Assembly: GCA_025964675.1 (NCBI GenBank)
Contig: JAOPYI010000065.1
Location: 1-49,387 of the forward strand
Source of the DNA: Sphaerisporangium sp.
GTDB lineage: Bacteria; Actinomycetota; Actinomycetes; Streptosporangiales; Streptosporangiaceae
Direction: 5' to 3'
Length of the DNA stretch: 49,387 nucleotides
How positions within the stretch are numbered: the first letter of the stretch is position 1; each line of letters opens with the position of its first letter. The notes under the pieces were generated by a model. It did no database searches, was not told the DNA's origin, and saw only the letters and a list, made by a program, of their open reading frames with translations. Of the stretch, positions 1-11,138 are shown one piece after another. The translations under genes and the position numbers were made by a program.

Positions 1-326
1 ACCGTCTGGATCTCCGGGCGGACGAACTGCATCGTGTCGTAGATCGCCGTCATCGCGGTGAACGAGCCGCCGGGCGAGTTGATGTAGATGCTGATGTCCC
101 GGTCGGGGTCGAGCGACTCCAGCGTCAGGAGCTGGGCCATCACGTCGTTGGCCGAGGTGTCGTCGATCTGCACGCCGAGGAAGATGATGCGGTCCTCGAA
201 GAGCTTGTTGTACGGGCTCATCTCCTTGACACCGTACGAAGTGCGCTCGGTGAAGGACGGGAGGACGTACCGGCTGTGGATGGGGGCCAGCCCTCGGGGG
301 ATGCCGGGTCTGCTCAGGTCACTCAT
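1..326 (-). CDS. clpP: ATP-dependent Clp protease proteolytic subunit, ClpP2-like (partial)
   Basis: This is a ClpP family S14 serine peptidase, the cytoplasmic barrel subunit that degrades proteins fed to it by an AAA+ unfoldase. Only the first 108 residues are in the window; the gene runs off the left edge, so the catalytic Ser, His and Asp are not visible. The visible part has the ClpP segments [10 protein letters not shown] and [11 protein letters not shown]. The ATG start has a strong ribosome site, GAGGGAGG, four bases upstream. It lies 23 bases after another clpP on the same strand, the usual order of actinobacterial clpP pairs. The main pair is normally followed by clpX, which would be off the window, and preceded by tig, which is absent here. 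An accessory clpP pair is therefore possible but undecided. Confidence 0.95.
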   Translation of the reverse strand, partial: MSDLSRPGIPRGLAPIHSRYVLPSFTERTSYGVKEMSPYNKLFEDRIIFLGVQIDDTSANDVMAQLLTLESLDPDRDISIYINSPGGSFTAMTAIYDTMQFVRPEIQT

Positions 327-349
327 GGTGCCTCCCTCGTGGTTCGAGG

Positions 350-1015
350 TCATGTCGTGGTCGGCTGGTCGGAGACCGGGCCTGCGGAGGGGACGAGGTT
401 GGCGCTGCCGACCACGTGGTCGACGAAGCCGTAACTCCTGGCCTGCTCGGCGGTGAACCACCGGTCGTGGTCGGAGTCGCGCTCGATCTGCTCCAGGGGC
501 TGACCGGTGTGGAAGGCGATGCGCTCGGCGAGCGTCTTCTTGGTGTAGAGCATCTGCTCGGCCTGGATCGCGATGTCCGCGGCCGTGCCGCCGATGCCGC
601 CGGAGGGCTGATGCATCATGACGCGAGCGTGCGGCAGCGCGTAACGCTTGCCCGGGGTGCCGGCGCAGAGCAGGAACTGCCCCATCGAGGCGGCGAGGCC
701 CATCGCCACCGTGGAGATGTCGTTCGGTACATATTGCATGATGTCGTAAAGAGCCATGCCAGCCGTCACGGAACCGCCGGGCGAGTTGATGTAAAGAAAG
801 ATGTCCCGCTTGGAGTCTTCGGCAGAGAGCAGGAGCATCTCGCCGCAGATCCTGTTGCAGATCTCGTCGTCGACCTCCTGCCCCAGGAAGATGATGCGCT
901 CGCGGAGCAGCCGCTGGCTGATCGGATCGATCAGCGAGGAGTGCACCTCCATGGGCTGTGAGCTGGACATGAAGGTCGTCGCGAACGGGTCACGGTCAGA
1001 ACGCCTCGGGGTCAC
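350..1015 (-). CDS. clpP: ATP-dependent Clp protease proteolytic subunit, ClpP1-like
   Basis: This is a full-length ClpP peptidase of about 221 residues. The catalytic Ser is in GLAASMGQ, the catalytic His in VMMHQPSGG and the Asp in the ERDSDHDRW segment, and [12 protein letters not shown] is the family signature near the N-terminus. The start is uncertain. The GTG at 1015 has AGCAGG nine bases upstream; an ATG at 970 gives a more usual N-terminus but has no clear ribosome site. It is the first gene of a two-gene clpP operon on the minus strand. A promoter with an inverted repeat is proposed at 1085-1119. The two different ClpP proteins probably assemble into mixed barrels, as known for actinobacterial ClpP1P2; that is inference. 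Confidence 0.95.
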   Translation of the reverse strand: MTPRRSDRDPFATTFMSSSQPMEVHSSLIDPISQRLLRERIIFLGQEVDDEICNRICGEMLLLSAEDSKRDIFLYINSPGGSVTAGMALYDIMQYVPNDISTVAMGLAASMGQFLLCAGTPGKRYALPHARVMMHQPSGGIGGTAADIAIQAEQMLYTKKTLAERIAFHTGQPLEQIERDSDHDRWFTAEQARSYGFVDHVVGSANLVPSAGPVSDQPTTT

Positions 1016-1084
1016 CGCTGGTCACCTGCTCTCAGATTAGCCGCCTGGTAATCGTCGCTTTTACGCGCCGCAAATCTCGACTTT

Positions 1085-1119
1085 AACGGTGCCAGAAATC
1101 CTATCCCCTTGACACCGTT
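1085..1119 (-). promoter_or_regulatory. Inverted repeat around a -10-like box upstream of the clpP pair
   Basis: The arms AACGGTGCCA (1085-1094) and TGACACCGTT (1110-1119) are inverted copies with one mismatch. Read on the minus strand, the spacer holds TAGGAT at 1098-1103, a plausible -10 box, about 80 bases before the clpP start. Operator arms on both sides of a -10 box are typical of a repressor or activator site. ClgR and PopR are known clpP regulators in streptomycetes, but I could not match their sites here with confidence. Confidence 0.4.
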
Positions 1120-1275
1120 TTCACTGTCGGCACATTTTCACCACCAGCGGATTCCGCTTTAAACGTATTTCGCTCAGGACGGATTTGGCTTGGCATATTT
1201 TGAGCGCAGTGGGGAAACCCAGGCGGAAAGAACCAGGTCATCATGTCCCGCCGCCGGGGAGGACGAATCGCGTCA

Positions 1276-1545
1276 TCATGTCGGGCCGCCTGTCACGGGT
1301 AGTCGAAGGCACACCCGAAAGCCTGCTTCCAAGCTACCGGCCTCCAGGATCCCTCCGAGCAGTTCGGCCCGCTCCCGCATCCCCACGAGGCCGTACCCTC
1401 CACCACCGGTCCTTCTACCCTCACCGGCGGTTCCGCCATCGTCCCCGGCGGTATTGGTCACCTCGCAGGCCCGGTCCGCGAAGTCCAGCCGTACGGCCGG
1501 GGCCGCGCCGCACGCGTGGCGGCGTACGCGAGGAGGCGTCCGCGT
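1276..1545 (-). pseudogene. Remnant of a NarL-type sensor histidine kinase (ATPase end only)
   Basis: The frame reads GYGLVGMRERAELLGGILEA followed by GFRVCLRLP, which is the G-box and C-terminal end of HisKA_3-type two-component kinases, and RRHACGAAPAVRLDF before it resembles the N-box region of the same ATPase domain. Only about 90 residues of the ATPase domain remain. The dimerisation and sensor parts are missing, because the acetyltransferase gene ends at 1574. No response regulator gene is nearby. The fragment lies in the otherwise gene-free stretch 1016-1573. I read it as a decayed gene; it could be expressed as a short protein, but there is no sign of a proper start. Confidence 0.6.
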
Positions 1546-1573
1546 TGAGGTTCGCGGTTCACAGGCGGCTTGA

Positions 1574-2173
1574 TCAGGCAGGAACTTCAAAGATGAGTTC
1601 GAGGCCGTCCTCCTCGTCCCACTGCTCTCCGACCTCCACGAAGCCGAACCCGGAAATCGTGGCCAGGGACGCGGCGTTCTCGGGGCTGATCGTCACCCGC
1701 ACAGTCCTGACTGCGGCTTCGGCAGCGGACCGATGCACCAACTCGGTCAGCATCGTTCTGGCGTAGCCCTGACGACGGTAGGCGGGGTCTACGGAGTAAC
1801 CGACCTCCACCATGCCCGCCTCATCCGGCGGCCCGTGGAACCCGGCATACCCGACGACGACGCCTTCCGGCTCGGCTACCACGGCCTCCGTGAGCCACCC
1901 CGCGCTACCCGGGTCCGAGGCCAGCTGATTGATCCGATACCGCCAGACCCACTTCGCCTTGTCGGTGAGGGAGTACTCGGTGAGAGCGACCCCTGCTTCG
2001 GCACTGGCTCGAGCAAGGTCATCGTCCAGCAAGGCGGTCATGGCCGTGTTCGACAACTCAACGAATCGCACTGACTTCAGGTCGGTGGGGGCTGGGGGTT
2101 GGCGCTCGGTCTCATCTGTCACAGTGCGAATGTTCGCGAAGCGCCCAGGGCCGTGTCCAACGCTTTTGAGCAT
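1574..2173 (-). CDS. GNAT family N-acetyltransferase
   Basis: This is an acetyl-CoA dependent acetyltransferase of about 199 residues. The core motif is VGYSVDPAYRRQGYARTML, where RRQGYA is the acetyl-CoA pyrophosphate-binding loop, followed by ISPENAASLATISGFGFVEVG, typical of RimJ/RimL-like enzymes. The ATG at 2173 sits two bases after the stop codon of the upstream flavoprotein gene and has no ribosome site of its own, so translational coupling is likely. A GTG at 2122 is an alternative start. It is the last gene of the long dnaK-clpB operon. The substrate cannot be read from the sequence; a protein N-terminus or a small amine are both possible. Confidence 0.88.
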   Translation of the reverse strand: MLKSVGHGPGRFANIRTVTDETERQPPAPTDLKSVRFVELSNTAMTALLDDDLARASAEAGVALTEYSLTDKAKWVWRYRINQLASDPGSAGWLTEAVVAEPEGVVVGYAGFHGPPDEAGMVEVGYSVDPAYRRQGYARTMLTELVHRSAAEAAVRTVRVTISPENAASLATISGFGFVEVGEQWDEEDGLELIFEVPA

Positions 2174-2175
2174 TA

Positions 2176-3855
2176 TCAGATAGGAGGGAGGCCGCCGGTT
2201 TGGAGGTGTTCGTGGATGAGGCGGATGGCCATCGAGCCCTCGCCGACCGCTGAGGCGACCCGCTTGATCGACCCGCTCCGCACGTCCCCCACCGCGAACA
2301 CGCCCATCCTGCTGGTCTCCAGCGGGAACGGCCTTCCCGTCTTCTCCCACTGCTCGCCGTCGCCGCTCGCGCGTACCGCGTCGGGGCCGGTCAGGACGAA
2401 GCCCTTGTCGTCCAGAGCCACCTCGTCGGCGAGCCACCGCGTGTGGGGCAGCGCGCCGATGAAGACGAAGATGGCCTTGGCCTCGATCTCCCGGCGTTCC
2501 CCGGTGCGGTTGTCCTCGGCGATGACGCCCTGGAGCACCTTGTCCCCGATCAGCTCCTTGATCTCCGTGTTGAGGAGGACCTGGATCCCAGGGTTGCGCT
2601 CGATCTCGTCCACGAGGTACTTGGACATGTCCTTGCCCAGATCCCCGGACCGCACCATGAGCCGCACACGGCCGGCGTGCTGGGCCAGGAAGATCGACGC
2701 CTGGCCCGCGGAGTTGCCCCCGCCCACGATCACCACGGGGTCGCGCAGGCAGAGCTGCGCCTCGAACAGGGTCGCGGCGTAGTAGATGCCCTCGCCCTCG
2801 AACTCCTCCATGCGCGGCACGTCGAGCCTGCGGTACTGCGCGCCCGTGGCGACGACGACCGCGTGCGCGTTGGCGACCCTTCCCTCGTCGAAGCCGATCA
2901 CGTAGTACCCGTCGCGCTGGCCGAGCGAGAGCGCCTCCGCCGGTACGGAGATGTGCGCGCCGAACTTCTCGGCCTGGATGACGGCACGCTCGGCCAGCTC
3001 CCCTCCGGAGATCCCCGCCGGGAAGCCGAGGTAGTTCTCGATGCACGAGGACGTCGCCGCCTGGCCGCCCGCCGCCACGGCGTCGACCACGATGGTCGCG
3101 AGCCCCTCCGACGCCCCGTACACAGCGGCGGCCAGACCCGCCGGCCCCGCTCCCACGACAACGAGGTCGCCGACGATCTCGCGTGCCAGCGGTACGGGAA
3201 GGCCGATCGCCTTGGCCAGCTCGGCGTTGCTGGGATTGCGCAGCACCCGCTCGCCACGAAGGATCACGATCGGGGTGTCCTCGGGCCTGAAGCCCAGGTG
3301 GTGGAGCAGCGCCTCGGCCTCCTTGTCCTCCTCCAGGTCGATCCACTTGTGGGGCTGGCGGTTGCGCGCGGCGAACTCGCGGAGCCGCCTGGCGTCGGGG
3401 GAGTAGCGCGAGCCGATGATCCGGAAACCGGCGCCGAGCTCGATCAGGATGGTGCGGCGGGTGAGGTAGGACCGCAGGATCACGTCGCTCAGCTCGGAAT
3501 TCTTGGCGACCAGGGCGCGCAGCTCGTTCACCGGTACGGCTAGTACCTCGCCCGCCTCGCGTACCACGGCCCGCAGGAAGCCGGCCTGGCCGGTGAGCAC
3601 TCCCAGCTCACCGAGGAACCGCCCACGGCCGTGGACGCCGAGCACGTGTTCCTGGTCCCCGTACCTCTGGACGATGGCGACCTTGCCGTCCAAGACCACG
3701 TAGAACTCCTGGCACAGCTCCCCTTCCTCGAAAAGCACGTCTCCCACCCGCGTGGGCCGTCGCTCGCCGTGCCTGGCAAGGGCCGCCATCGCCTCGTCGC
3801 CCAGCCGGGGGTAGGCCCCGTACAGATCGGGGGTCTCCTGCACCCGCTCGCTCAT
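2176..3855 (-). CDS. cNMP-binding-domain / thioredoxin-reductase-like FAD protein, no CxxC
   Basis: This 559-residue protein has three parts. Residues about 10-140 form a Crp-like cyclic-nucleotide-binding fold (GELCQEFYVVLDGKVAIVQ, GRFLGELGVL). Residues about 145-220 form a thioredoxin-like spacer in which the Cys motif is replaced by GSRYSPD. The rest is an FAD/NAD(P)H oxidoreductase with VVVGAGPAGLAAAVYG for FAD and VVIVGGGNSAGQAS for NAD(P)H. In thioredoxin reductase the redox CxxC lies just before the second motif; here that region reads GIYYAATLFEAQ, with no Cys pair. The usual phosphate-binding Arg of the nucleotide cassette also appears to be missing (GQAGF). The start ATG overlaps the thioredoxin stop (ATGA) and has GGGACGGGAA upstream. 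The family is known in actinobacteria; its reaction is not clear. Confidence 0.9.
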   Translation of the reverse strand: MSERVQETPDLYGAYPRLGDEAMAALARHGERRPTRVGDVLFEEGELCQEFYVVLDGKVAIVQRYGDQEHVLGVHGRGRFLGELGVLTGQAGFLRAVVREAGEVLAVPVNELRALVAKNSELSDVILRSYLTRRTILIELGAGFRIIGSRYSPDARRLREFAARNRQPHKWIDLEEDKEAEALLHHLGFRPEDTPIVILRGERVLRNPSNAELAKAIGLPVPLAREIVGDLVVVGAGPAGLAAAVYGASEGLATIVVDAVAAGGQAATSSCIENYLGFPAGISGGELAERAVIQAEKFGAHISVPAEALSLGQRDGYYVIGFDEGRVANAHAVVVATGAQYRRLDVPRMEEFEGEGIYYAATLFEAQLCLRDPVVIVGGGNSAGQASIFLAQHAGRVRLMVRSGDLGKDMSKYLVDEIERNPGIQVLLNTEIKELIGDKVLQGVIAEDNRTGERREIEAKAIFVFIGALPHTRWLADEVALDDKGFVLTGPDAVRASGDGEQWEKTGRPFPLETSRMGVFAVGDVRSGSIKRVASAVGEGSMAIRLIHEHLQTGGLPPI

Positions 3856-4292
3856 GCCATTCCCGTCCCGATGGCCTCCTCGATCCACGAACGCAGTACG
3901 GGTCCGGGTGCGGCGCCGGCGCGCTGGGCCACGATCTGGCCCTTATTCGTGATCATCAGCATGGGGATCGCCTGGATGCCGAACCGGTCGGACAGCTTGG
4001 GCGCCTGGTCGACGTTCACCTTGACGAGCTTGATCCTGCCCGCGAGGTCGCCGGCGAGGTCCTCAAGGATCGGGCTGACCACGCGGCACGGACCGCACCA
4101 CTCCGCCCAGAAATCCACGACGACCGGGATGGACGCCCCCTCGACGACCTCGGCGAAGTCGTCGTCGCCCGCCTCGGCGATCCACGGCAGCGGCTCGTGG
4201 CAGTTGCCGCAGCGCGGGACCCCGTCGGCCGCGGCGGGCACCCTGTTCTTGTGCCCGCAGTTGCGGCATTTCACGATGGTCGAGGATGACAT
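3852..4292 (-). CDS. trxC: Thioredoxin with N-terminal zinc ribbon (TrxC / thioredoxin 2 type)
   Basis: This is a 146-residue cytoplasmic disulfide reductase. The N-terminus has two Cys pairs, CRNC and CGNC, that form the zinc ribbon of thioredoxin 2. The thioredoxin fold follows, with the active site WAEWCGPCRV and the cis-proline segment IQAIPML. It lies 19 bases after clpB and overlaps the next gene by four bases (ATGA), so it is co-transcribed with the chaperone genes. In E. coli TrxC is tied to oxidative stress, and its zinc centre tunes activity. Here it could keep chaperones or clients reduced during stress; that role is inferred from the operon. Confidence 0.95.
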   Translation of the reverse strand: MSSSTIVKCRNCGHKNRVPAAADGVPRCGNCHEPLPWIAEAGDDDFAEVVEGASIPVVVDFWAEWCGPCRVVSPILEDLAGDLAGRIKLVKVNVDQAPKLSDRFGIQAIPMLMITNKGQIVAQRAGAAPGPVLRSWIEEAIGTGMA

Positions 4293-4311
4293 GGGCCCAC
4301 GGCTCCCCTCA

Positions 4312-6938
<2,627 letters not shown>

Positions 6939-6957
<19 letters not shown>

Positions 6958-7259
6958 GATGAGACTCCCGTAGGTCGTGAGCGTTGCCGCAGAGCCGTCT
7001 CCAGCTCCGCGATGCGGTCGAGCAGGTCGATCACCACGCCGAGCGACGCGTAGTTGAGTGAGAGGCCGGCGTGCAGGCGCTCGATCCGCCCGAGAAGGAT
7101 CAGCTGCGACGGGGGGAACCTCATGTCGTCCCCGTAGTCCGCCACCGGGTCGAGAAGCCCGAGGATCACCAGCCGGCGCACCTGCTCGGGGTGAAGCCCT
7201 CCGGCGCGGGCGAAAGACTCCAGGCTGATGCCGGGAGCCCGTACAAGGGCCGTGGTCAT
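6939..7259 (-). CDS. CbpM-like / MerR-type HTH chaperone modulator
   Basis: This 106-residue protein has a MerR-like recognition region ([21 protein letters not shown], residues about 16-36) followed by a long helix ([26 protein letters not shown]). This is the pattern of CbpM-type proteins, which in E. coli bind the J-domain of CbpA and restrain it. It starts with an ATGA overlap on the dnaJ/cbpA stop, and its end overlaps the clpB start. It is not a typical HspR: the second MerR motif and the C-terminal tail of HspR are absent. It could act as a J-protein inhibitor, a DNA-binding regulator of the operon, or both. Confidence 0.8.
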
Positions 7260-8242
7260 GGCTTCGACCTCCTCGGGTTGAAGTCGGAGACGGCCGCGAG
7301 CCGCTCGAACAGGCGCCGTTCCTCGTCGCTGAGCTTGGAAGGCACCATGATGCGCGCCTCGGCGTACAGGTCACCGGGCTTGCCCTTCGGGTTCGGCAGC
7401 CCTCGCCCGCGCAGGCGCAGACGGCGTCCGGTGGACGTTCCCGGCGGCACCTTGAGCTTGGCCTCGCCGCCGGGCGTGTCGACGGCGACGGTCGCGCCGA
7501 GCGCCCCCTCCCACGGGGCGAGCGGCAGCGGCACGTAGATGTCGCGGCCCTCGACGCGGTAGCGGGGGTCGGAGATCCGGATCACCAGGTACAGGTCTCC
7601 GGCCCGGCCACCGTCGCCGCCGTGGCCGCCCTGGCCCGCGAGCCTTATGCGCTGGCCGTCGGTGACCCCGGGAGGGATCGTGACCTGGATGGGGCGCGGA
7701 CCCTCTGGCCCCTGGACGGTGATCGTGCGGCGCCCGCCGTGGTAGGCGTCGTCGACGGTGAGGGTGATCTCGGCCTCCTGGTCGGCCCCGGGGACCGGCC
7801 CCCAGCGCCGCCCGCCTCCACGGCCACCTCCTCCGAACATGCCGCCGAACAGGTCTTCCAGGTCCACGTCCATCCCCTCGTCCGAGGTGAACCGGAAGCC
7901 CTGGCCCTGGCCGGACGCGCGCCTGCCTCCGCCGCGCCCCCATGGCGAACCTGCCCCGGCTCCCGCGCCGGCCCTCGCGCGCGACCTGGACCAGGCCTCG
8001 GGGTCGATGTCCTCGGGAACCGAACGCCAGTCGGGTCCGAACGCGTCGTAGCGCCGGCGCTTGTCCGGATCGGACAGGACGTCGTAGGCCTCTGAGACGT
8101 CCTTGAACTTCTCCTCGGCACCCGGATCCTTGTTCACGTCAGGGTGGTAGGCGCGGGCGAGCTTGCGATAGGCCCGCTGGATCTCCTCCTGGCTCGCCGT
8201 CCTCGGCACCCCGAGGGCCTCGTAGAAGTCGCGCGCCGCCAT
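7256..8242 (-). CDS. cbpA: DnaJ-type co-chaperone, CbpA class (no zinc finger)
   Basis: This 328-residue J-protein stimulates the ATPase of DnaK. The J domain is at residues 1-70 and contains the HPD motif in [12 protein letters not shown] long Gly-rich linker with [12 protein letters not shown] follows, then two C-terminal client-binding domains ([47 protein letters not shown]). The four CxxCxGxG zinc repeats of full DnaJ are missing, which places it with class II / CbpA proteins. It starts nine bases after grpE, and its stop overlaps the cbpM-like gene. The pairing with a CbpM-like protein supports the CbpA assignment. Confidence 0.95.
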   Translation of the reverse strand: MAARDFYEALGVPRTASQEEIQRAYRKLARAYHPDVNKDPGAEEKFKDVSEAYDVLSDPDKRRRYDAFGPDWRSVPEDIDPEAWSRSRARAGAGAGAGSPWGRGGGRRASGQGQGFRFTSDEGMDVDLEDLFGGMFGGGGRGGGRRWGPVPGADQEAEITLTVDDAYHGGRRTITVQGPEGPRPIQVTIPPGVTDGQRIRLAGQGGHGGDGGRAGDLYLVIRISDPRYRVEGRDIYVPLPLAPWEGALGATVAVDTPGGEAKLKVPPGTSTGRRLRLRGRGLPNPKGKPGDLYAEARIMVPSKLSDEERRLFERLAAVSDFNPRRSKP

Positions 8243-8251
8243 GGCCCCGCC

Positions 8252-8866
8252 TCACTCCGGCTTCGTGGAGACGAGCGCCGCCGCCGGGCGTAGCTGACGC
8301 ACACCGTCTCCGTAGCCGGGCCGTACGACCTCGACGACCGTCCCTGGTGGAAGGTTCGGGTCAGCGACCGTACCCACGGCCTCGTGGCTTTTGGGGTCGA
8401 ATGGCACTCCGGCCTCTTCGTGACGCGGGAACCCGAGCCGGGCGAGCAGGGCCACGGCCTGATCGCGTACGGCCCGGACGCCTTCGATGACGGCGCCAGG
8501 ATCGGCGTCGGCGTGCCGCAGGGCGAGGTCGAGGTTGTCGACGATCGGCAGCCACTCCCTCACCACCCGGGCGCGTTCCTCGCCGCGGATGCGCTCGGCG
8601 TCCTTCGCGATGCGCTTCCTGAGGTTGTCCAGCTCGGCCGCCGACCTCAGCCAGCGATCCTCAAGCTCGGCGATCTTCGTGTCCATGTCCTCGACGAGCG
8701 ACTCGGTGGCCGGATCCGTCGAGTCCGCGTCCGGGCCCTGCTCCGGGCGCCTGCCGTACGGCTCCGGACCCCGCGCGCCCGACTCCGGACCCGTGCCCGG
8801 CGCCCCCGCGACCGGGCCTGAGGTGGGCGGGCGCTCTCGGGGCGGCTCCTCGCTATGCGCGGCCAT
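8252..8866 (-). CDS. grpE: GrpE nucleotide exchange factor
   Basis: This 204-residue protein drives ADP release from DnaK. It has an unusually Pro/Gly-rich disordered N-terminus (residues 1-60), then the long coiled coil (DTKIAELEDRWLRSAAELDN), the conserved LRKRIAKDAERIRGEE segment, and the C-terminal beta domain with PFDPKSHEAVGT and PGYGDGVRQLRPAAALV. The start ATG lies one base after the dnaK stop, so the two are translationally coupled. An upstream in-frame extension would overlap dnaK and is not needed. Length is normal for actinobacterial GrpE. Confidence 0.95.
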   Translation of the reverse strand: MAAHSEEPPRERPPTSGPVAGAPGTGPESGARGPEPYGRRPEQGPDADSTDPATESLVEDMDTKIAELEDRWLRSAAELDNLRKRIAKDAERIRGEERARVVREWLPIVDNLDLALRHADADPGAVIEGVRAVRDQAVALLARLGFPRHEEAGVPFDPKSHEAVGTVADPNLPPGTVVEVVRPGYGDGVRQLRPAAALVSTKPE

Positions 8867-8867
8867 G

Positions 8868-10760
<1,893 letters not shown>

Positions 10761-10775
10761 CATTACCCCCCTAGA

Positions 10776-10830
10776 GGCGTACACGCTGGCGTGCGCGCCC
10801 GGCCACGACACACATGCCGTGGTGTACGCC
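10776..10830 (-). promoter_or_regulatory. Inverted repeat in the dnaK leader/promoter region
   Basis: GGCGTACAC at 10776-10784 and GTGTACGCC at 10822-10830 are perfect inverted copies 37 bases apart, ending 15 bases before the dnaK start. A weak promoter, CTGACA followed about 17 bases later by GTACAC, would put the distal arm over the -10 box. It could be an operator pair or the base of an RNA stem. It matches neither HAIR nor CIRCE. The 378-base gap to the divergent gene holds only this and the hairpin at 11051-11101. Confidence 0.4.
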
Positions 10831-11027
10831 CACACCTACGAGACTTGTCAGCGGAGAGGAGCCCCACATCCTCCAACCTGGTAGTCGTTGACGTCGCGAC
10901 GGCCGCCCCCTCGGGGCCCCCATCCGATCGAGGGGGTACGGCCCGGACGTACGCGCGTCGCAGGACGGCCCGCACTACCCGGATGGAGGATGCCGCCCCG
11001 TCCGAGAGGCGGTTCTCGCGCCATGTG

Positions 11028-11033
11028 TACTGT
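11028..11033 (+). promoter_or_regulatory. Possible -10 box for the LuxR-type gene
   Basis: TACTGT here, with no good -35 hexamer, would place the transcript start just before the strong hairpin at 11051-11101. This is a weak call from sequence alone. Confidence 0.2.
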
Positions 11034-11050
11034 GGTGGGAGGCAGGTGGG

Positions 11051-11101
11051 CCGGTGTGAGACGCGGCCCGCCGCCCGGCCGAGCGGGGCCGCTCACACCG
11101 G
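11051..11101 (+). promoter_or_regulatory. Strong hairpin in the 5' leader of the LuxR-type gene
   Basis: CCGGTGTGAG (11051-11060) pairs with CTCACACCGG (11092-11101), and inside it GCGGCCC pairs with GGGCCGC. The result is a nearly continuous G+C-rich stem with one small bulge. It ends 37 bases before the ATG, whose ribosome site GGGGGGAG lies outside the stem. It could be an attenuator, a terminator for readthrough, or an RNA stabiliser. Confidence 0.5.
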
Positions 11102-11138
11102 TCACCTCCGAGAGATCAGCCCCGTCACGGGGGGAGAC

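Noticed and set aside
6958-7374. An upstream extension of clpB
   Set aside because: It overlaps the cbpM-like gene in another frame; the GTG at 6957 has a good ribosome site and fits the family N-terminus.
10761-10900. A HAIR or CIRCE heat-shock operator before dnaK
   Set aside because: Neither CTTGAGT/ACTCAAG nor TTAGCACTC/GAGTGCTAA was found.
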